A DNA stretch of 64,000 nt from positions 73,639,745 through 73,703,744 of the forward strand of contig NC_083599.1 in the NCBI RefSeq assembly GCF_020882245.1, given 5' to 3'. This document shows positions 27,301 to 39,300 of this stretch, in pieces. Origin of the DNA: Rhopalosiphum padi (taxonomy: Eukaryota; Arthropoda; Insecta; Hemiptera; Aphididae). A program made the position numbers and the translations under genes. The notes under the pieces are model-generated. The model ran no database searches. It was given only the letters and a program-made list of their open reading frames with translations, and was not told the DNA's origin. Positions within the stretch are counted from its first letter, which is position 1. Every line of letters begins with the position of its first letter.

Positions 27301-30300
27301 ATTGTTTTAAATATACATAATAATTAAATACAAAATTAATATTTTTAGATAGAAAAAAATTTTAATAAATATGTAACTGCTGTGCTTGAATTTAAGCAGT
27401 TAAACTGCGTTGAAACTGTTCCTTTACCCGAATTGAGTTCTATTGTTACATTATGCACATTACTTGAATATTTTACATCTAATGATTTAGCTCATAATAC
27501 GCCCACTGGATTACAACCAGATGATTATGAACATCTTATTAAATTATGGTTTCTCTTTTGGTAACAACTAATACAAATAATTAAAAATATAAAATACATC
27601 TGAAAAATAAATTTACAGTGTGGTTTGGTCAATTTGTGCAGTAGTTAATGAAGATGGCCGTAAAAAAATTGACACTTTTTTTAGAGAAAAAGAAGTAGTA
27701 TTTCCAGTAAGCGATACAGTTTATCACTATTACGTCGATACGAAAACTTCTCAATTTTATCACTGGGATAATTTTTTACGTGACAGATCTTGGATATACA
27801 ATACAGAGTATACAACGCATCATTTTTTGTATGCATCCGCTCAATAATTTTGTTTTCAGATTACCTTTTTTCAAAATTATCGTTCCTACAATTGACACCG
27901 TTCGTTACAATTATCTTGTAGAAGCTTTTTTAAGTAAAAAGCGACCTGTATTATTAGTTGGCCCAGTTGGCACCGGAAAGACATTGACTGTTAAAAAAGC
28001 ACTAGAAGTTTTGGACAAAAATAAATTTTTAAAATTAACAATTAACATGTCAGCACAAACTACAGTGCATAATATTCAGGAAAACATTGAAGGACGCTTG
28101 GAAAAACGTACAAAGGATATATACGTTCCTCTATCAAGTACTTAATCATAATAAATTTTTGAATAAGTACCTAATACAAACTAAAACTTTCAATGATAAT
28201 ATTATACATAAGATCTGCATCTTAAAAACTATATATAATCTTTATTTTCTTTGCACGGCTTTGTTTTATTATTATTATTTTTTTAATAACTATTTTGATA
28301 TTCAGATAAGACGTTGGTGACATTTTTGGATGACATGAACATGCCTGAAAAAGAAATTTATGGAGCTCAAGCACCACTAGAATTGATTCGACAATGGATA
28401 GACTACGAGTATTGGTTTGATCGACATAGTCGATTATTAAAGTATGTGAAGAATATGCTCCTGATTGGTGCGATGGGACCACCCGGAAGTGGCAGGAGCA
28501 CTATTAGTAACAGACTTCTGAGTTCCTTTAGTGTGATAAACTTAACGTTTCCGGAAGAAGCGCAAATATCAAATATTTACATGTCAATGTTAAGCCAACA
28601 TTTAAAACCATTCGTAGAACACATTCGCAACTTAAGTAAAGTTTGGATATTAAAATATTTTACTCTGTGTTGATATCATGATTATGTTGGCAATTTTTTT
28701 CCTCGTTGCAGGAAATGGATTAACCAACATGACATTAAATCTTTACAAAAGTGTAGTAGCTAATTTGCTGCCAACGCCAGCAAAAATGCACTATTTATTC
28801 AATTTGAGAGATATATCTAAAGTGCGTCATTCGTCGTTTAATATAACATACAAATTCTATATTTATTAAATTTATTTAAAAATATGCTGAAGATTTTGTT
28901 GACATATTGTTACGTGTATAATTCTGTCTCTTAATAGTTTATTTAATTTTTAGGTATTTCAAGGACTGTTGCGCAGTAATACCGATAGCCAGACAACTGA
29001 CAATGCGATGTTGCGGCTTTGGTGTAATGAAGTGTTTCGCGTATTTAATGACAAATTAATCGACGAAAAGTAAATTATTCAAGATTCCTGTGATAATATG
29101 CAAACATTTTTATTTAATAATTGTATTAATTCTGATAACTACGTTACAGCGATCGAGAATGGTTCATGGATCAAATTAATGTTCAACTGGGAAAACAATA
29201 TGACATGACTTATCGAAGTCTATGCTCATCAGAACAAGGTCTAATATTCTGTGATTTTCTGAACAAGAATTCACGGTACATGGAAGTTACAGATGAAAAA
29301 TACCTACGTGAATTTATTAACGAAAGTTTAAACGATTACAATTTAAGCTTTGGAGTCATACCAATGAACCTCGTATTATTTAGGGACGCGATTGACCATA
29401 TATGTCGTATCGTCAGAGTTATATCCCAACCAAGGGGTTATATAATGCTAGTCGGCATTGGTATATTGTTTATAACTACTAATTGTTACTTTTTTTTAAA
29501 TTTCTGCTTTAATAATATTATGAAAACTGAATTATTTTTCTAATAGGTGGATCCGGGCGATCCTCACTTGCAAAGGTCGCGAACTGGTTATGTGATTACA
29601 AAATGTTTACAATTGAGTTGAATAAATCGTATGCGATAGGAGATTTCAGAGAAGACTTAAAACGCCTGTATTATCAAACGGGAGTGAGAGATCAACCAAC
29701 ATCGTTTTTATTTAATGACACACAAATCGTAAATGAAATGTTTTTGGAGATCATAAATAACATATTAAGCACTGGTGAAGTACCACAACTGTACAAAGAA
29801 GAAGAGTTTGATGAGGTTAGAATACTTAATTCAAGTTGAAATACATTGTGAATTTATTTTTATTTTCATTAGATTAAAGAACAATTATCGAATGCTGCTA
29901 AAAGAGAAGGTGTTCCAGAAACAACAGATGATATTTATTCATTTTTCCTAGATCGCGTAAGAAGTAATCTTCACGTTGTTCTATGTCTTAGTCCGATTGG
30001 AATTAAATTTAGGTATGTTAATTTAATCAATTAATTATTAGAAAAAAAAAATCAAGTTTAATGTATGTACATAAACGGGTGAACAGTAAATTTTTACCAT
30101 TTATTGTTGTAAATGGAAAACGTAAACTCTTTGTATAGGTGGGTAAAATATAGAGGACAGAATGTGGTCACTTTATCTAAAATATTATTTTCCAAACACG
30201 ATATAAATTATATAATTTACTGGGATCCATTTTTAGTTTTTGACTCCTCGTCAAATTATTAATATTTGTGATGAAATACCTGACAATAGATTCTAAAAAT

Positions 30301-33300
30301 TAGATGAGGTAAAAACAAAGACGATTATAATACATACATAAGGTATAATATATATTATACTATAGAATATAGATTATAGTGATAAATGATAATACTATAC
30401 CATATTCGACGTAAATAATATGATACATTATAGAAATTTTCGATGATTACATATTATCCAGTGTATGGGTATACTGGGTTTGTAACACTTATAATTATTT
30501 ACTTACTTAATTTTTAAGTAATTTGAGTAAATAAAAAAATTGATAGACAATATATTTTATTATCGTTACAGACATGTCAATTTTTGTAGTAATGAAAATT
30601 TAAACATTTTTTGTAATTCACTATTTAAACATAATTTCGTATATTTTCTAAAATAAAAACTTTCTAAATGTTATCAATGTATGTTTTGATTATATCATAT
30701 AGTGTATACATTTTCTTACTTCTACAATATCTATTTTGACATTATCGTACAAATACGTGATCAAATAAATTTTTAATATCAAATCATAATTAAGAACCAT
30801 ATAATCGATTTACTACAGATATAAAAAATAAATAGGTTTTTTTAGATTTTCTAGAAAAATTAAAAATAGTTTTATTTATATGTTAAATATTTATAAATAG
30901 CTTTATAAAATAAATTATTTTACTATTTTTTTTTTGTTTTTTTAATTGTAAAAATTAGAACACGGTTACGTCAGTATCCTTCATTGGTAAACTGTACTAC
31001 AATTGATTGGTTTTTGGACTGGCCTAAGGAAGCTTTGCTTGAGGTGGCATTTAACTTTCTTGGTACTGTAGAAGTGTTGGCTACTATAACTGGTGCACCA
31101 AGAGTAAGAATAAAAATATATATAATTGATCGTAAATATAATGGATTACGAATTTACGAACTCGTTTCTGCTATATAGTAGGTTTCGAGTACAACTCATC
31201 CTAAAGTAGATCACTGTTATGACATGGTTTACATCTTAATTAAATGTTCAAAAACTTTGTTTTTAATCTAAAAATAATTATAATATAAACTTGAAATACA
31301 TTATATATATTTATACATTTTTCACATTTGTAAATTCTCTATATATATATAACTATTATAATACCTTGAATGGCTTGAATTACATTATCAAACCATAATA
31401 TCGTTGATTAATAATCACAAAAATGTTAAAAAAAAATGTTAATTACTATTGATAGCTTAAAATTAGTTAATATATTTTCAGAAATAAAAAGTAAACATAT
31501 TACTAGTATTTTTCAAAGAAACTATACACATAGAACTTCTTCGTTTCGTTAAAATTTAATATACAATTTATTAGAATGTTATAATTTAATGAAAAAATAA
31601 CCATATATTATTGTAATGCAATATTCCATAGTATCTATTAGAAGTCTTAAAAATTATTTCAATCATTCAATTTTTTAATTATTTTTTACCCAATCATAGA
31701 CTAAATAAAGTTATTTATTGTGTTAATAATCATTTTTTTTTTATTGCTCTAGCATTTAAAATCAAAATGTAGCTAATAGCTATGTAGGATACTATAATTA
31801 TACTTTCTATTCACCATTCTTCTCATTATTTTTTTAAAATAATTATTGTTGATATTATGATAATTCATTATTAATGTAAGTAATTAAGTATTCTTATTTA
31901 TTCAAAACATACAATAAATATTTTACAAAAACCCATCCAAAATAAATTAGTAGGTAAATCTAACTAAGATAACAATTAAAAACTCCCAGGTATACAAAAG
32001 ACGTGCTTATAAAAACTTGTTTATTTTTACAGTTGTAAGATTAATTGTATATTAAATTTATTTTTAGGTATTCGATGTTGATTCAATATCTTTATCAGAG
32101 GTAATATTCACACAAATTAATATTATTTTCACGATTTATTTCTCTTGTATTTCTATATTATAGTCGGAATTAAAACTATGTATTGCAAATATATTCGCCA
32201 TTATTCACCACTCTGTAGGAGAATATTCTAAGATGATGATTTTAGAATTAAAGCGATACAATTACGTTACACCTACAAATTATTTAGAACTAGTAACTGG
32301 ATATAAAGAGTACCTCAAATAGATAATATATATTGTATACATTAATTTATGAAGTTATTTTAAACAGAACATTACATAAGAAACGAATAGAGGTTGCGAA
32401 TAAAGCAAATAAATTAAGAAATGGTTTGTTCAAAATAGACGATACCAGTGAAAAAGTAGCTGGAATGACAGTAGATTTAGAAAAAGCTACAAAAATTGTT
32501 CAGGCATATACTATGGAGTGTGATGAATTTCTATCAGTTATTTTAAAACAAACATCAATAGCTGACCAACAAAAAACTGAAGTTGACGAAAAAAGTATTA
32601 AAATCAAAGAAGAAGAGATTGTGTGTCAAGAATTGTATAAATTGGCAATGATTGATTTAGAAAAGGCTTTACCTGCGCTAGAGGAAGCTATGGAAGTGAA
32701 TAATTATATAATAAATAACATTGATTTATTAAAATTGGTATATATATAAGAATAGACAATATAAATATATACCTATTATCTAGGCTTTGAATGCACTCAA
32801 TAAAAAAGATCTTGCTGAAGTAAAATCTTTTTCAAAACCACCACATAGAGTGAAATTAGTTTTAGAGGCTGTAATGATATTAAAACAATCTGAACCTAGT
32901 TGGACTGAAGCCAAAAGACAATTAGGAGATCCAAATTTTCTAACCCAGGTTAGTTTTTAAATTAAATTAGTTTTATACATTTAAGTTGTATTAAATAATA
33001 CTTTTAGTTAAGAGATTTTGATAAAGATCACGTGTCACAAAAAGTATTAAGAAAAATAAACACATATACATCAAATCCAGAGTTTGAACCGGATAAAGTA
33101 GGAGCTCAATCAATAGCTGCTAAATCACTTGCTCAGTGGGTCATCGCAATAGAAAAATATGCTATCATTTACAAGTACGACATATTATGAGTATACATAT
33201 ATATTATATATATGTATGTAATATGTAAATACAAATATAAAAATATTTCTTCATATATTAGAATTGTAGCTCCCAAAAAAGAATCCGCCGATGCAGCATT

Positions 33301-36300
33301 GTCTGATCTTAAGCAAAAGGAAACTGAATTACTTACTGCACAACAGAAATTATCTGACATACAAAAACTGTTATTGAAATTAAAGACCGATTTTGACAAA
33401 AAAATGGAAGAAAAAGAACAATTGGTTAAAAAGGTAAATTTATTTTTCATTATAATGTGTATATTAATTAATAAAAATATTAATTTATAGGCAGATACTT
33501 TGAAAAGAAATCTTGATAGAGCAGCTTCATTAATTGAAGGACTATATGACGAAAAAATAAGATGGACAGAAACTGTAAAACAATTAGATATACATTTTGA
33601 TTATTTACCGGGTGACTGTTTATTGAGTATAGCATTTGTTTCGTATATGGGTCCATTTTTATTTAAGTATAGAGATATACTTTTCAAACTATGGATAAGT
33701 TCAGTGAAAGATATGAAAATTCCAAATAATCCAACATATGACAATAAAGATTTTCTTTCTGATCCGGCTACTATAAGAAACTGGAATATTCATGGTTTGC
33801 CCAACGATGACTTAAGCACAGAAAATGGAATTATTATAAGCCGTAGCTCGAGATGGCCATTGATTATAGATCCACAATGTCAAGCTTTGAAATGGATAAA
33901 ACACATGGAAGCTGAAAACGATTTGAAAACCATTGATTTTTGTTTACCCAATTATATGAATATTTTGGAAATGGCACTACAAAATGGAAATCCAACATTG
34001 TTACAAATATCTTCTGAACATCTCGATCCCTCGGTGATGCCAGTTTTATCAAAATCGATTATAGAAAAAGGTAAATAAATCAAAGTCCATTGTTTGATAT
34101 ATTTTAAGAATAAAATAAATTCAGTAATCATTCATTTTTCTTTTAGAAAATCAACTTTATATTAAAATGGGTGATAATATGTTACCATATAATGATAATT
34201 TTAGATTTTTTATTACAACAAAATTAAGAAATCCGTATTATCCTCCTGAAATTTTTACACGAACAACAGTAGTTAATTTCGCAATTAAAGAAGAAGGCCT
34301 TGAAGACCAACTTTTGGACGTTGTGATTACAATGGAAAAACCAGAATTAAAAATACTTAAAGATAATCTGATAATTAACATTGATAAAGGTAAAAAAACT
34401 CTGGTTGAACTGGAAGATGAACTTCTTAGACTCTTGAATGAGATTGAAGGATCGCTGTTAGAAAATGATGAACTTTTCCAAACATTAGATTCATCAAAAA
34501 TTACATCAGCAAGTGTTAATGAACAACTTCAAATCTCTTTTTCAACTCAGATTGATATTGATGTTGCTCGAGAGGTATGATTAAATATTTTTTGATTAAA
34601 AAAAACATATTTAATTAAATATAATTAAAACAAATATAAATAAAATAAATCATATAATATTACTTAAAAATGTATAGACATCAAAATGTATTTCAGTATA
34701 TGTTTTTTTGCAGGGTTATAGAACTTGTGCTAAACGAGCATCCATTTTATTTTTTGTTCTTAATGAACTCAATCAAATCGATCCTATGTATCAATTTTCA
34801 TTAGATGCATATATGAATTTATTTGAAAATTCTATAAGAAAAAGTGAAAAAAATGAAATACTCATTAAAAGATTAAGTCATTTAAATTCTTACCATACAT
34901 ATGCAGTATATAAAAATACTTGTCGAGGGCTATTTGAAGTTCATAAACTATTATTTTCATTTCAAATAATTATAAGTTTATTAATGGCAGAGGACTTAAT
35001 ACCTACATATGAAATGGAATTTCTTTTAAAGGGTGGTATAGTAGTTAATAAAGTAGAACAGTCAGAAAATCCTTGTTCATGTATGTCTATAATTATTCAA
35101 TCTTAAAAATGAAAAATACATTTTTATTTTATTTTAAAGCTTGGCTGTCATCATCCAATTGGGATAATATTTCCGAATTAAATAAATTACCGGGGTTTCT
35201 TGGAGTAGAAAAATCTTTTGAGCAGTTCTCTCGAGAATGGAAACAATGGTATATGTCTTCGAATCCGGAATCATTAAAGCTTATTGGTGAATATTAATTA
35301 AGCTTAGATATATCAGTTAAAACTAATTTGTATCCAATAGGAAATTGGAATGAGAACACTAATTCATTTCAAAAAATGTTATTCGTAAGATCTTTGCGGT
35401 TAGACAGATTATCATTTGCGATATCAAATTTTATTGTCAGTAAGCTCGGTTCTGAGTTCATAGAACCACCAGTTATGGATGTTAAAAGTGCACTAGAAGA
35501 TTCTAGTTGCAAGACACCATTGATATTTTTGTTATCTCCTGGTGTGGATCCAACTAATACATTAGTTGCTTTGGCTTCAAATTTTGATACAACTTACGCA
35601 TCTCTATCTCTGGGCCAAGGCCAATCATTAGTTGCAACACAGTAATATAACTTAAAATTAAAACTTAATTTGTAATAATTTTTATTTATATTAATAGATT
35701 AATCGAAGAAGGTCAAAAAAAGGGCATGTGGGTATTTCTCGCCAATTGTCATCTTTCTTTGTCATGGATGCCACAATTAGATAAAATAGTTGATGTTATG
35801 CAAGATGGTAAATCTCACCCAGATTTCCGATTGTGGCTAAGTTCAAATCCTAATCCCGATTTTCCTATAGCGTTATTACAAAGCGCAATAAAAATGACAA
35901 CTGAACCACCAAAAGTAATTAATAACAATTTAAAAATAACAAAAATAATAATAGAAATAATTTCGTATTAAATTGATATTATAATCAGGGATTAAAAGCA
36001 AATATGAAACGTTTATACCAGAATATAACTGATCAACAATTCGAAAAATGCAAATCGCAAGAAAAATACAAAAAATTAATATTTTCACTTTGCTTTTTTC
36101 ATTCAGTATTAATTGAAAGAAAAAAATTTCAAAATCTTGGATGGAACGTGATTTACAGTTTTAGTGATTCTGATTTTGAAGTACATTATATTTTATTATA
36201 TTTTAAGAAATTACATTAGTGTAGTAGTAGAATATAGCTAAAACATTATTTTTCATTTTTTTTTTTTTTTTTTTTTTTTTAGGTATCAGAAAATTTACTA

Positions 36301-39300
36301 TCCATATATTTAGATGAATATGAAGAAACTCCTTGGAAAGCTTTAAAATATTTAATTGCTGGAATTTGTTATGGTGGTCATGTTACTGACAACATGGACA
36401 GAAGACTTCTAGACACTTATATTGCTCAATATTTTAATGAAGATGCAACTAACACACCCCATTACAAGTATTGTATACCTTTCATTTAATTTTATTATTG
36501 TAAGTATAAAAAAAAATATTCACATAATTATTAATTAGGTTGAAAGCTACAGTCATTATTTACAACTATATAATAGGTAATCAATTTTAATTATTAAAAA
36601 CAATGCTTGGTATACTATTATAAATATTTTACTTAAATGTAAATACTTTTATTCTATAATTATTTTGGATAGTTAATATGGTATTTTTAAATTACATACA
36701 TTCTTTATAACTTATAATCTTAAAATAACTCACTAGGAAATTATGGTAAAAGTCTACAAAATTATCTGTCATATATTTAATAATATATAAACATTAACAA
36801 TTATTAGAACTGTTGCAATATGTATATTATTTTTTTTTCATACATTTGTATTAATTCGAATTTATTCAAAAGTCTTTTAATAATGAAAACTTTTATTCAA
36901 TTATTTTAAAACCTATAATTTTCTATAAATAATTTAATATGGTTGAATACATGCTTGACAATTCTTAACACATTTCTTATTTGTATACAGTTTATTTATT
37001 TATAACAAACTCAATATTTAAGTTGAATATTTGGTTATTTTATAATTTGAATAAAAAATTGTCCAGTTTTTCAGTTTTTGTATTTTTGACCAACGAACAA
37101 CAATTTCTTATATATTCCTATAGTTTTTTTTATTAATAAGTGTATTTTAAATTTAAATAACAGCAAACTTGATTTGACAACTTATAAAAAATTATACTCA
37201 CTCCTAATTATGAGGTAATTTGTTAAAAAAACATTTATCCAATATGTAAAATAGGTGATACATTCAAAGTAGGTATATAATTAAACATTTTGGATGTCTT
37301 TTAGTTTATTTGATTTATTGGAGATTATTTTAAAATATTCTAAAAATAGATGATATTTGTAACATCACAAAATATTTAAATCTAGATCTTAAATAACATT
37401 TAAGAAGTCGACACGTTTTTTTAAAAATATAACTAAAACTTTAATCATTTATTCGAAATACAGAAATAAAAAATATTTTTATGTTTTATATAGACTATCT
37501 TCATTATCAAATTATTTTATCCCAAGAGATGGAAATTTACAAATGTACAGAAATTATATTGATTCATTGCCAAATGTAGATAGCCCCGAAATATTTGGAC
37601 AACATGGTAATGCTGAAATGGCTTCTTTGATGGGAGAGAATCGTTTAATTTGCGATGCCCTCATGATTTTACAAGGACAATCAACAGTAGCTGAAGAAAA
37701 TACAGAAGGCAAAGTTTTAGATTTATCTTCTAAAATTCTAAAAAAGCTACCGGATCTTATTGATTATGATACTACCGCAAAAAACATTAAAAGATTCCCA
37801 TTGGATATTGTACTGTTACAAGAGGTATTTTTTTGTCTTTATTTACTTCAAATTTATGAAAACCTAAATTAAATTAAGAGGATGTTGTTGTATATACGGA
37901 GTGTCCCGTGAAGATCTTATAAATTAAATAACTATTGTTCTAATTAATATTTTTTAAATAAATACTTTTAAATATAATTCATAGACACTTGCCCTACATT
38001 TTTAGTTTACATTTTTTATTTTTTTATTTTTAATACTGAAAATAAAAAAACTAAAAAATTGATTATTTCATTTGACAGATCTCCGTAGGAAATCCTGTAT
38101 ATTATATACAGTAAAACTTCCATATAAGAAAGTCGAATAAACAACTAAAAAAAAAATGTATAATATGGAGGAATTTGTTAAATAGAATTACGTATTCTCA
38201 TTAACAATGAAGGTCATTTCGTTAGACATAAAATTTCGTAAAATGGAAGTTCGTTGTATGGAAGATTCACTGTATATATATATACATTTTGAATGTTCAA
38301 AACTTACTTAGAAACATGGTGTTTGTTATTAAACTTAAATATAATAATCGGGGTCGATTCAAACTAATATTAAAAATAACCCAATAACGTAAATTCTTTT
38401 AAACATAACATTTACTAAGTTATGCTCAAGTAAGACGGAGACATACATGGCACCCTCTTAAAATAATAACTATTACTCACAAAAAAAATATTATTTTTCC
38501 ATTTACGATACATGTCAGTTAAATTAAGTAATAAATGTAATTATAATATACTATAATTGTTCTTTTTAGATACAACGTTATAATAGTTTATTAAGTGATA
38601 TTAAAATATCATTAATCGGTCTAAAGAAAGGCATCAAAGGGCTAGCAGTAATGTCATCTGATCTTGAAAAGATATTCCAGTGTATAAATGAAGGTAGAGT
38701 CCCCGGTCAATGGCTCAAAAGTAATACAAATTTACGATACTTAACACATAATATATTATTTATTAATATGTTCAATAAAAATAACCTTTTAGCATATCCG
38801 TCGTTAATGTCTCTGGGACCCTGGACTCAAGATTTAATAGAAAGAATCAATCATTTTAAAACTTGGGCAAACAAAACTCACCCACCTGTCCTATTTTGGC
38901 TGGGAGCTTATACTTACCCAATTACTTTTCTGACAGCTGTATTACAGGTAACTATTTATTGTTTTTATTGTTACCATTATTATTATTACTAATTATTTAC
39001 ATTTTACGTATATTAAAAATATAATTTAGATTCATTCACGAAGTTCGAGTATAGCAATAGATTTACTCTATTGGGAATTCATTCCAATACCGTCAGAAAA
39101 GGAATCACTACCACCAAAAGTAATCATAGATATTATGATACTTTTATAATATGAGACAAGTATCTTACACAGTGATGATATTTAAAATTATTTTAGGAAG
39201 GAGCTTACGTACGAGATCTTTATTTAGAAGGAGCTGATTGGAATTTTAAAAAATCGTGTTTGTGTGAATCATTACCATTGAAATTTATTTCCAACTTACC

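Noticed and set aside
28480..28503. GPPGSGRS taken as an extra P-loop
   Set aside because: This motif is a standard part of AAA3 in axonemal dyneins; the true AAA4 P-loop is GIGGSGRS at the exon 42/43 junction.
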